A stretch of DNA of 64,000 nucleotides from Halobellus sp. MBLA0158 (lineage in GTDB: Archaea > Halobacteriota > Halobacteria > Halobacteriales > Haloferacaceae), in assembly GCF_041477585.1 (NCBI RefSeq), contig NZ_JBGNYA010000001.1, positions 1,488,001 through 1,552,000 on the forward strand, written 5' to 3'. A model generated the notes under the pieces. That model ran no database searches and was not told the origin of the DNA. It was given only the letters and a program-made list of their open reading frames with translations. Both the position numbers and the translations under genes were made by a program. Shown here one piece after another: positions 52,204 through 60,166 of the stretch (position 1 is its first letter; every line of letters begins with the position of its first letter).

Positions 52204-53025
52204 ATGAGCACGTCACAGCTAGGCGGAAGCGTCGGGCGGGCGCTGGTCGGCGACCGGCGGGTCGTCTTCGTGGAGTCGATCCTCGCGCTGCTGCTCGTCT
52301 GGGAGCTGAGCGCCCGCCTCTTCGGGATCACGGACCTCATCGCCTCGCCGATCCTCGTCGGCGTGGCGATGTACGAACTGCTCCTCAGCGGGGAGTGGGT
52401 GACGCACTTCGTCGCGTCGATGCAGCGGATCCTGTACGGTTTCGTCGCCGCGCTCGTCGTGGGTGTGATCGGCGGCATCGTCCTCGGAGTGAGTAGCTTC
52501 TGGGGGAAGGTGCTCCGGTACTACGTCCTCGTCGGGATGGCGGTTCCGGGGCTGTTCGTAGTCATCTTCACCGCGATGGCCTTCGGGATCAGCGACACGA
52601 CGCCGACGCTCGCGACGGCGATCATCACCGCGCCGTTCGTCGTCGATATGATCCAGAGCGGCGTCGAGAACGTCGACTCCGACCTCCTGGATATGTCGAG
52701 CGCGTTCGGCGTCTCGCGAACCCGTGTCTACCGACGGGTGCTGTTCTCGTCGATCCTCCCCGAGGTGTTCTCCAGCATCCGGTTCACCTTCTCCGTCGCC
52801 TGGAAGGTCACCATCCTCGCGGAGGTCGTGATCTCGAACGTCGGCATCGGCTTCCTGATCCGCGACAGCCTCGGCCGGTTCTCGATGATCGGCGTGCTCC
52901 AGTACGTCGTGCTGTTCGTCGTCGTGATGATGGTCATCGAGTACGGCGTCTTCCGCAAGACCGAGGAGTACCTCTTCGCCTGGCGGGAGGACGTCAAGTC
53001 CTCGATGGGCACCGGTCCGCGGTAG
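52204..53025 (+). CDS. ABC transporter permease, NitT/TauT type (module B, plus side)
   Basis: This 273-residue permease has about six helices and the coupling loop DLLDMSSAFGVSRTRVYRRV. It forms the second half of the module B channel. It is followed by TPP enzyme 2, so transport and first metabolism could be co-expressed. Confidence 0.92.
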   Translation: MSTSQLGGSVGRALVGDRRVVFVESILALLLVWELSARLFGITDLIASPILVGVAMYELLLSGEWVTHFVASMQRILYGFVAALVVGVIGGIVLGVSSFWGKVLRYYVLVGMAVPGLFVVIFTAMAFGISDTTPTLATAIITAPFVVDMIQSGVENVDSDLLDMSSAFGVSRTRVYRRVLFSSILPEVFSSIRFTFSVAWKVTILAEVVISNVGIGFLIRDSLGRFSMIGVLQYVVLFVVVMMVIEYGVFRKTEEYLFAWREDVKSSMGTGPR

Positions 53026-53138
53026 CGCCTTTTCCATCTGCTGTCGCGGCGGCGCTCTTCTTCCGTGCGATCTCCCGCGCGCGTCGGTATCATTATGGTC
53101 GACTCCGCTGTGGGGTTCTCACGTTGGAGGGACATTCC

Positions 53139-54851
53139 GTGTCAGACCCCGATCAGACCGTAGCCGACCGCACCGCCGCCGCGAGGTTCCTGCGCGCGTT
53201 TCGCCGCCAGGGCGTCACGCGCGTCTTCGCGAACCTGGGCACCGACCACACGCCGCTGCTCGAAGCCGCCGCCGCGATCAGGCGTGAGGGACGGGACGAC
53301 GAGATCCCCGAGATCGTCTCCTGTCCGCACGAGTTCGCCGCGATGAGCGCGGCCCACGGCCACGCGGTCGTCTCCGGCGAACCGCAGGTCGTCCTGGTCC
53401 ACGTCGACGTCGGAACCCAGAACCTCGGCGCGGCGATGCACAACGCCCACCGCGCGAACGCGCCGGTCTTCGTGCTCGCCGGCCTCGCGCCCGTGACGGA
53501 CGCCGGGCACTCCGGATCGCGCGATCACCCGGTCCACTACTTTCAGGACGTGTTCGACCAGCCCGGCATCGTCCGGGAGTACACCCGCTGGAGCGACCAG
53601 TACCGCCCGCCGGCCGATCCGGCCGAGACCGTCCGACGCGGACTGGAGCGGGCCGGCTCGGAGCCGGCCGGACCGGTCTACGTGACCGCGACCCGCGAGG
53701 CGCTCAGCGAGCCGGTGGAGGCGACGGCAACGGGCGAACCGCGGCGGGTCAGAAGCGGCGGAGCGGACGCCGCGGGAGTAGCGCGTCTCCGCGAGTTAGT
53801 CCGCGGGGCCGAACGCCCGGCCGTGATCACGAGCGACATCGGTCGCCACCCGGCCGACGAGCGCGTGTCGGCGCTCGTCGACTTCGCCGAATCTGCCGGT
53901 GCTGGCGTCGTCGAGCAGACGCCGACGACGCTCTGTTTCCCTCGCGACCACGAGCAGCACCTCGGCTTCGACCCGGAAACGGCGCTCGATCGTGCGGATC
54001 TCGTCGTCGTCGCGGACGCCGACGTCCCGTGGATCCCGAGCGGGGACGTCCCCGACACGGACGCACGGGTCGTCCAGATCGACGGCCAGCCGACGAAGCC
54101 CGCCTACCCCCGCTGGCCGTTTCCGATCGACGAGACGATCCGAGCGGACCCGGCGGCGACGCTCGAAGCGGTCTCCGGAGAGCTAGATCCCGCCGACGGC
54201 TCCACTGGGCGAGAGTTCTGGCAGGATGTCGCCGCCGAGCGTTACGCCGACGCCCGGGAGCGCCTGGAGGCCGACCGGAGTACCGAGCGGCTCACGCCGA
54301 CGGTCCTCTCGGCCGCAATTGCCGACGTCGTTGACGAGGACACCGTGATCGTCGAGGACGCCGTGACGAGCCGGCCGGCGATTATGTCACAGATCCCGCT
54401 CACGGAGCCCGGATCGTACTTCTGGAAAGGCGGCGCCGGACTCGGCTGGGCCGGCGGCGCGGGGATCGGAGCAAAGCTCGCAGACCCCGACAAGCGGGTG
54501 ATCTCGCTCGTCGGCGACGGCTCGTATCTCTTCGCCAACCCCTCCGCGTGCGCGCTGTTCGCCGCCGAGACCGCCGCTCCGACGCTAACCGTCGTCTACG
54601 ACAATCAGGGATGGAACGCGGTTGAGGGCGCGACCACCGCACAGTACCCGGAGGGCGCGGCCGCCGAGGCCGCCGTACCGGAAAGCCACGTCGAGACCGA
54701 GATGGACCTCTCCGCGCCCGCACAGGTCGTAGACGCACACACGCGGGTCGTGCGCGACCCCGGCGACCTCGGTGAGGCGCTCGACGCAGCGGTCGCCGCG
54801 GTCGACGACGGGACGCCCGCGGTGCTGGACGTGAAGGTCGAACGGCCCTAG
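53139..54851 (+). CDS. Thiamine-diphosphate-dependent enzyme 2 (paralog of the gene at 40.7 kb)
   Basis: This 570-residue TPP enzyme is collinear with enzyme 1: VSCPHEFAAMSAAHGHAVV with the activating Glu, VDVGTQNLGAAMHNAHRANA identical over 20 residues, CFPRDHEQHLGFDPE, and the cofactor motif SLVGDGSYLFANPSAC followed by VYDNQGWNA. The start is GTG 53139 behind a GGAGGG ribosome site; a TTG at 53124 is less likely. As for copy 1, decarboxylation or carboligation of a 2-oxo acid is expected. Confidence 0.9.
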   Translation: MSDPDQTVADRTAAARFLRAFRRQGVTRVFANLGTDHTPLLEAAAAIRREGRDDEIPEIVSCPHEFAAMSAAHGHAVVSGEPQVVLVHVDVGTQNLGAAMHNAHRANAPVFVLAGLAPVTDAGHSGSRDHPVHYFQDVFDQPGIVREYTRWSDQYRPPADPAETVRRGLERAGSEPAGPVYVTATREALSEPVEATATGEPRRVRSGGADAAGVARLRELVRGAERPAVITSDIGRHPADERVSALVDFAESAGAGVVEQTPTTLCFPRDHEQHLGFDPETALDRADLVVVADADVPWIPSGDVPDTDARVVQIDGQPTKPAYPRWPFPIDETIRADPAATLEAVSGELDPADGSTGREFWQDVAAERYADARERLEADRSTERLTPTVLSAAIADVVDEDTVIVEDAVTSRPAIMSQIPLTEPGSYFWKGGAGLGWAGGAGIGAKLADPDKRVISLVGDGSYLFANPSACALFAAETAAPTLTVVYDNQGWNAVEGATTAQYPEGAAAEAAVPESHVETEMDLSAPAQVVDAHTRVVRDPGDLGEALDAAVAAVDDGTPAVLDVKVERP

Positions 54852-54872
54852 GGCGGAAAAAGCGACTCGGCG

Positions 54873-56315
54873 CTATTCCTCGACGGATCCGATCTCGACG
54901 TTGACCGTCTTCAACTGCGTGTAGTGTTCGACCGCCTGCATCCCCTTCTCGCGGCCGAGACCGCTCTTCTTGTAGCCGCCGAACGGCGTCTGCGGACGGG
55001 AGCCGGCGTACTGATTCACCATCACGCTCCCCGCCTCGATGCCGTTGGCGACGCGGTGGGCCCGGTCCAGCGTGTTCGTCCAGACGGTGGCGTAGAGCCC
55101 GTACTCGGTGTCGTTGGCCCGGCGGATCACCTCGTCCTCGTCGGAGAATTCGTAGATGTTGATGACGGGTCCGAAGACCTCCTCGCAGGAGATCTCGGCG
55201 TCGTCGTCGGCCCCCTCGATGATCGTCGGCTCGTAGAAGTTACCCGCACGGTCGGCGGGCTGGCCTCCGGTGAGCGCCGTCGCGCCGTCGTCGACGGCCG
55301 CCCGGACGTACCCGTCGATCTCTTCGAGAGCGTCCTGGGAGATCACCGGACCGAGATCGGGATTGTCCTTCCCGGCGCCGAGTTCGATCGACTCGACGGC
55401 GTCGACGTACCGCCGCTTGAACTCGTCGTAGACGTCCTTATGGACGAAGATGCGGGTCGTCGCGAAGCAGACCTGACCGTTGACGAGCGTCATCGCCTTC
55501 ATCGCGCCGTCGACAGCGGCATCCAGATCCGCGTCCTCGAAGACCACGGCGGGGCTCTTGCCGCCGAGTTCCAGCACCGTGGGGACGACCTGGTCGATCG
55601 CGGTCTTGCCGACGATCTGGCCCGTCGAGACCGATCCGGTGAACGTGATCTGATCGACGCGGTCGTCGGTCGTCAGTGCCTGGCTGGTCTCGACGAGGCC
55701 GGGAACGACGTTGAACAGGCCGTCGGGCAGCCCGGCCTCGCTGGCGATCTCGGCCAGTTTGAGGATGATCCCCGGCGCGAACGGCGAAGGCTTGACCACG
55801 ACGGCGTTGCCGGCGGCCAGGGCGGGCGCGACGCCGCGGAACGTGAGGAGTACGGGCGCGTTCCACGGGACGATCTGGGCGCTGATTCCGATCGGCTCCT
55901 TCCGGGTGAACGCCTGCTTCGTCTCTCCCACGGGGATGCTCTCGCCCTCGATCTTGTCTGTCATCCCCGCGTAGTAGTCGACATAATCGACGGCGCTCCC
56001 GACGAGCCCCTTCGACTGGCCGAGCGGTCGGCCGATCTCCTGCGTCGCGAGTTCGGCCAGCTCGTCGACGTTGGCTTCGAGTTCGCGGGCGACATCGCGG
56101 AGGATCCGGCCGCGCTCGATGGGGTCCATCGCCGCCCACTCCGCCTGCGCATCCCCGGCAGAGTCGAGCGCGGCGTCGACACCGTCCGGACCGGCGTCGG
56201 CGACCGACGCGATCTGTTCGCCGGTCGAAGGGTCCTCGACGTCGAAGGTGTCGTCGGACTGGTGGTAGCTCCCGTTGACGAACATCCCGCGGTGCGCTAC
56301 TCGCTCTTGAGACAT
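54873..56315 (-). CDS. NAD(P)-dependent aldehyde dehydrogenase 2
   Basis: This is a 480-residue ALDH with catalytic Asn152 (IVPWNAPV), Glu249 (LELGGKSPA) and Cys283 (NGQVCFATTR). The N terminus HRGMFVNGSYHQSDDTFD fits semialdehyde or betaine-type dehydrogenases. With the ALDH at 30.6 kb, one could act on 2-hydroxymuconate semialdehyde and the other on an aromatic aldehyde. It is divergent from the amidohydrolase copy 2 gene; an inverted repeat covers its start region. Confidence 0.92.
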   Translation of the reverse strand: MSQERVAHRGMFVNGSYHQSDDTFDVEDPSTGEQIASVADAGPDGVDAALDSAGDAQAEWAAMDPIERGRILRDVARELEANVDELAELATQEIGRPLGQSKGLVGSAVDYVDYYAGMTDKIEGESIPVGETKQAFTRKEPIGISAQIVPWNAPVLLTFRGVAPALAAGNAVVVKPSPFAPGIILKLAEIASEAGLPDGLFNVVPGLVETSQALTTDDRVDQITFTGSVSTGQIVGKTAIDQVVPTVLELGGKSPAVVFEDADLDAAVDGAMKAMTLVNGQVCFATTRIFVHKDVYDEFKRRYVDAVESIELGAGKDNPDLGPVISQDALEEIDGYVRAAVDDGATALTGGQPADRAGNFYEPTIIEGADDDAEISCEEVFGPVINIYEFSDEDEVIRRANDTEYGLYATVWTNTLDRAHRVANGIEAGSVMVNQYAGSRPQTPFGGYKKSGLGREKGMQAVEHYTQLKTVNVEIGSVEE

Positions 56316-56326
56316 AGCAGAACGTT

Positions 56327-56340
56327 ACCGAACAGTCGGT
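56327..56340 (-). promoter_or_regulatory. Inverted repeat between TATA and start of aldehyde dehydrogenase 2
   Basis: ACCGA-ACAG-TCGGT is a perfect 5-bp inverted repeat with a 4-base spacer. It lies 12-25 bp before the ATG at 56315, just downstream of a minus-strand TATA-like CCTAATAC at about 56340-56347, the place expected for a repressor site. Confidence 0.45.
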
Positions 56341-56400
56341 ATTAGGCTTTGCCCCGCGAGGCACCTCACACCTATCGGCACTCACCAAACCTACAGAATG

Positions 56401-56408
56401 TTTTAAGT
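56401..56408 (+). promoter_or_regulatory. TATA box of the second amidohydrolase gene
   Basis: TTTTAAGT is centred 28 bp before the ATG at 56432. It is followed by GTGGTACGCCA, which resembles the GCGGTACGG repeats at the dioxygenase promoter. Confidence 0.5.
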
Positions 56409-56431
56409 AGTGGTACGCCAAACGGCGAACG

Positions 56432-57421
56432 ATGCCCGAGATCATAGACGCGACTTCGCACATTATGTCCCACGAGGCGCTCGACGAACTGGAATCGGTC
56501 CATCCCAGTTCCGAGATCGAGAGCCTCCGTAACGCTCCGCGGATGTTCGACATTGAGGGACGGGTCGACTACCTCGACGCGAACGGCATCGACCGGCAGG
56601 TGATCAACCTCGCGGCGCCGATGATCTGGCAGGGCGTCGACCCCGACGACGGCATCGAGGCCACGCGCGTCGCCAACGACGAGATCGCCCGGATCGGCGA
56701 GGAACACGACCGGTTCATCCCGACCGGCACGGTGCCGTTCCTCACCGACGAGTACGTCGACGAGGCACGCCGTTGCGTCGAGGAGTTGGGGATGAACGGC
56801 ATCCAGATCTTCTCGAACATCAACGGGCGGATGCTCGACGACGATGAGTTCGAGGAGTTCTACGCCACGATCGACGACCTCGACGTCCCCCTGTGGATCC
56901 ATCCCCAGCTGGCGGAGTGGCACGACTACGACAACTCCCACACGTGGATCTACAAGATGCTGGCGTGGCCGTTCGACACCAACATCGCGCTGGCGCGGCT
57001 TATCTTCTCGGGCGTCCTCGACCGCTACGAGAACATCGAAATCATCTCTCATCACCTCGGCGGCTCGTTCCCATACCAGATCGGCCGCATCCGCTCGTGG
57101 TACCAGACGCGCAAGGAAGAGCCCGAGCTGTATCAGAATCCCGCGATGGCCGACCTCTCGGAGCCGCTCGACGCGTACTTCGACCGCATCTACGGCGACA
57201 CCGCGGTCAGCAGCCAGGGCGAGTCGTATCCCCTCGAATGCGGGCTGGAGTTCTTCGGCACCGACAACGTCGTCTACAGCGCCGACTACCCGTTCGGTCC
57301 CGACAAGGGTCAGTACTGGGCGACCGAGATCATCCCGCTCATCGAGGACCTCGACATCCCCGAAGCGGACAAGGAGAAGATCCTCTCGGGCAACATCAAG
57401 CGGCTCCTCGATCTGGAGTAA
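56432..57421 (+). CDS. ACMSD/LigW-type amidohydrolase, candidate aromatic acid decarboxylase (copy 2)
   Basis: This is a 329-residue paralog of the gene at 28.5 kb. The first motif reads Thr8-Ser-His10 (IDATSHIM), again lacking the first His/Glu of HxH/ExH. His157 (LWIHPQ), His207/208 (ISHHLGG) and Asp285 (YSADYPF) are kept. It is followed 113 bp later by the LigM-like gene on the same strand, so the pair may act in sequence: O-demethylation, then decarboxylation. That order is inference. Confidence 0.82.
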   Translation: MPEIIDATSHIMSHEALDELESVHPSSEIESLRNAPRMFDIEGRVDYLDANGIDRQVINLAAPMIWQGVDPDDGIEATRVANDEIARIGEEHDRFIPTGTVPFLTDEYVDEARRCVEELGMNGIQIFSNINGRMLDDDEFEEFYATIDDLDVPLWIHPQLAEWHDYDNSHTWIYKMLAWPFDTNIALARLIFSGVLDRYENIEIISHHLGGSFPYQIGRIRSWYQTRKEEPELYQNPAMADLSEPLDAYFDRIYGDTAVSSQGESYPLECGLEFFGTDNVVYSADYPFGPDKGQYWATEIIPLIEDLDIPEADKEKILSGNIKRLLDLE

Positions 57422-57500
57422 CGCCAACCGACAGCCATCCGCCGCGGGCGAGCCATACCACCGCGGTTCCTTTTCGTGTCGGACGCGTTGCCGAGTAGGA

Positions 57501-57510
57501 TATATTTAAG
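57501..57510 (+). promoter_or_regulatory. TATA box of the LigM-like O-demethylase gene
   Basis: TATATTTAAG is one of the strongest TATA sequences in the window. It is centred 29-30 bp before the ATG at 57535, so the transcript should be leaderless or nearly so. Confidence 0.65.
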
Positions 57511-57534
57511 TATGTGGGTCGAACCCTTCGCTGT

Positions 57535-58878
57535 ATGGACCCTGCAGAGATTCAAGCGTCCGGTAATCCAGTCGAAGTGCTCCGCCGCAAGGGCGGCGAT
57601 TACACGGACAACTTCCCCGTCGTTCCGAACGAGATCACGAACTGGCGTGACGAGCAGCGCGCCGTGACCGAGACCGTCTCGCTGGCGAACCTCTCGCATC
57701 ATATGACCTCGCTCCGCGTCACCGGCCCCGACGCGGAAGACCTACTGCGTGATCTGAGCGTCAACAGCTTCGAGAACTACGAGGTCGGCAAGGCGAAGCA
57801 GCTGGTGATGTGCAATCCGAACGGTCACATCATCGGCGACGGGCCGATGCTCAAACTCGCCGAGGACGAGTACTACAGCGCCGGGATGCTGGCGGCGAAC
57901 TGGGTGCGGTACAACGTCGAGACCGGGGACTACGACGTCGAGGTCGAGACCGAGCCGCGGACCTCCGCGCAGGAGGGCGATCCCGAGAAGTTCGTCTTCC
58001 AGGTCCAGGGTCCCAACGCCAGGCCCGTGCTCGAACAGGTGACAGACGACGATCTCGATTCGATCCCGTTCTACAACTTCGATACGATCGACCTCGCGGG
58101 CGTCGAGACCATCGCGCTCGGCCACGGGATGTCCACGGAGTTCGGCTTCGAGTTCATCGGCCCCTTCGAGAAGGCAGACCAAGTGCGGGAGGCCATCGTC
58201 GAGGCTGGCGAAGACTACGGGCTCAGACAGTTGGGATCGCGGGCCTACCACACGCTCTCGGTGAAGCTCGGATGGGTCCCTCCGGGCGTGCCGCCGCTGT
58301 ATAACGTCGATGAGATGGCTGACTACCGCGAGTGGCTCGACGCCGATAGCCGAGAGGCGACCTACTCCATCGACGGAAGCTTCGTCTCCGAGGACATCTC
58401 GGATTACTATATGGACCCGCTCGAACTCGGGTACGAGAAACTCATCAGTTTCGACCACGACTTCGTCGGCCGCGAGGCGCTCGAAGCGAAGGTCGAAGAT
58501 CCCGACCGGACCCTCGTCTCGCTGGCTTGGGAGGAAGACGACGTAATCGACGTCTACGCGTCGCTGTTCCGCGAGGGACCGAGTAACAAGTATATGGAAC
58601 TGCCGCGAATCGGCTGGGGCCGCGCGAACTACGACGAAGTACTGAAAGACGGCGAACTGATCGGTCTCTCGCACTCGCGCTCGTACGAGTACGACGTTGG
58701 TACCATCATCTCGCTGTGTAGTATCGACGTCGATCACGCCGAGCCGGGCACGGAGGTCACGCTCGTGTGGGGCGAAGAGGACTCGCCGAACCCGAAGGTC
58801 GAGCGCCACGAACAGACCGAGATCACGGCCACGGTCGGCGAAGTGCCGTACTCGCCCGATCGACGGAAGGGCGAGTAG
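57535..58878 (+). CDS. LigM-like tetrahydrofolate-dependent aromatic O-demethylase (GcvT fold)
   Basis: This is a 447-residue aminomethyltransferase-fold protein. It resembles Sphingobium LigM/DesA along its whole length by recall: ITNWRDEQRAV then SHHMTSL (His55/56), KAKQLVM with GHIIGDG, GSRAYHT with Tyr238 in the place of LigM Tyr247, DYREWL, GSFVSEDISDYYMDP and SFDHDFVGREALEAKVED. LigM moves the methyl group of vanillate to tetrahydrofolate, giving protocatechuate. Haloarchaea use folate, so the acceptor is plausible. The glycine-cleavage T protein is shorter and lacks these stretches. Start MDPAEIQASG fits the TATA box. Confidence 0.88.
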   Translation: MDPAEIQASGNPVEVLRRKGGDYTDNFPVVPNEITNWRDEQRAVTETVSLANLSHHMTSLRVTGPDAEDLLRDLSVNSFENYEVGKAKQLVMCNPNGHIIGDGPMLKLAEDEYYSAGMLAANWVRYNVETGDYDVEVETEPRTSAQEGDPEKFVFQVQGPNARPVLEQVTDDDLDSIPFYNFDTIDLAGVETIALGHGMSTEFGFEFIGPFEKADQVREAIVEAGEDYGLRQLGSRAYHTLSVKLGWVPPGVPPLYNVDEMADYREWLDADSREATYSIDGSFVSEDISDYYMDPLELGYEKLISFDHDFVGREALEAKVEDPDRTLVSLAWEEDDVIDVYASLFREGPSNKYMELPRIGWGRANYDEVLKDGELIGLSHSRSYEYDVGTIISLCSIDVDHAEPGTEVTLVWGEEDSPNPKVERHEQTEITATVGEVPYSPDRRKGE

Positions 58879-59392
58879 ACCAGTCGGATCGCCGTTTTTC
58901 CGGTCGTTCTCGCATTTCTCTCTCGTCGCTTCGGTTCCTGGTCGGATTCCTCCTGCGGATCTTCTGGCGATCTCGGTACCGGCGAAGCATCCATCCCGCG
59001 GCTCCGTGGGACGGAACGCGTGATCCGCCTGGAAGGTATCCCGTCCCAGGCTCAAATTCCGACAGTCTCGGAAAATAAAACACGAAAGATTGTGAACTAT
59101 TACCTCGCACCCGGTAAAAATAACGTATGTACATATGTTACTTTTACCCATCACCGCTCGATTCAGGTCGAGATCACGCGACGATGCCCGTCTGCGGTGA
59201 TTCGACAGTTTCGGAACGAAGAAGACGTCTGTGTGTATAGGTAACATATAACTATATTTGGATCAGACCACCGAGAACGCCGCCGTCACACGCTTCGTAA
59301 GCTGAAACCGAATTCCGAGTCTGTCGGAGGAAAATTGGGCGTTACGGGATCGCAAAGCTAACGTTTCGTGGTCCTAAATGGGATGTAAGACA
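58879..59392. other. 514-bp spacer with a near-palindrome and T-run
   Basis: There is no credible gene; short frames here are not acidic. A CGCCGTTTTTCC run soon after the LigM-like stop could end its transcript. An 18-bp near-palindrome, AACGTATGTACATATGTT (59122-59139), stands in an AT-rich patch. The region separates the catabolic island from the IclR gene at 59.4 kb. Confidence 0.6.
59122..59139. promoter_or_regulatory. 18-bp near-palindrome, candidate regulator site
   Basis: AACGTATGTACATATGTT is symmetrical about its centre except for one pair. Its first 11 bases match AATGTATGTAC at 27593-27603, before the first IclR gene, at 10 of 11 positions. Confidence 0.4.
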
Positions 59393-60151
59393 ATGACAAA
59401 CGACGCTGTGAAATTGCGTTCGGTCCAGCGCGTCTCCGAGATTGTCGAACTGCTCCAGGAGCGCGGACCGATGGGGACCACCGAAATCACGGAGGCGTTA
59501 GACGTGCCGACGAGCACGGCCCACGACTACCTCTCGACGCTCTATAACCTCGAATATCTGGTCAAAATCGACGGGAAGTACGACCTCGGTCTCCGACTGT
59601 TAGATCACGGCATCGCGGCGCGGGATCGTCATCCGATCGCCCGCGAAGGGAAATCGACGATCGAGCAGTTGGCGAATGCGACAGGCGAGGCCGCGTGGCT
59701 CGTCACCGAGGAGCACGGAATGGGCGTCTACCTCGATTACGCGCTCGGCGAACACGCGGTTCAGACCCACGCTCGGATCGGAACCCGATCGCACCTCCAC
59801 TATCTGGCTTCCGGCAAGGCGATCCTCGCGCACCTCTCCGAGGAGCGCGTCGACGAAATCGTCGACCGCCACGGATTCGCACAGCAGACAGAGCGCACGA
59901 TCGACTCCCGTGAGGCACTCTCCGCCGAACTCGAGGCGACGCGGGAACGCGGCTACGCGCTCAACGACCAGGAGAACGTCGAGGGGGCGCGTGCGGTCGG
60001 CAAAGCCATCATCGTCGACGGCGAGGTCGTCGGCGCGATCAGCATCGTCGGACCGGCGAACCGCCTGACCGATCACCAGCTGAAAGACGGCATCGTCGAT
60101 CAAATCCTCGGTGCCGCGAACGAACTGGAATTGAAACTCAGTCAGGCGTGA
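59393..60151 (+). CDS. IclR-family transcription regulator (island right edge)
   Basis: This is a 252-residue regulator. The winged helix (about 6-70) includes MGTTEITEALDVPTSTAHDY; the effector domain has THARIGTRSHLHYLASGKAI and KAIIVDGEVVGAISIVGPAN. It is related to but distinct from the regulator at 27.6 kb. Placed directly after the LigM-like gene, it probably controls part of the island. ATG 59393 (MTNDAVKLRSVQRV) is preferred over 59378. Confidence 0.93.
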   Translation: MTNDAVKLRSVQRVSEIVELLQERGPMGTTEITEALDVPTSTAHDYLSTLYNLEYLVKIDGKYDLGLRLLDHGIAARDRHPIAREGKSTIEQLANATGEAAWLVTEEHGMGVYLDYALGEHAVQTHARIGTRSHLHYLASGKAILAHLSEERVDEIVDRHGFAQQTERTIDSREALSAELEATRERGYALNDQENVEGARAVGKAIIVDGEVVGAISIVGPANRLTDHQLKDGIVDQILGAANELELKLSQA

Positions 60152-60166
60152 GGCCCGCCGACGGTC

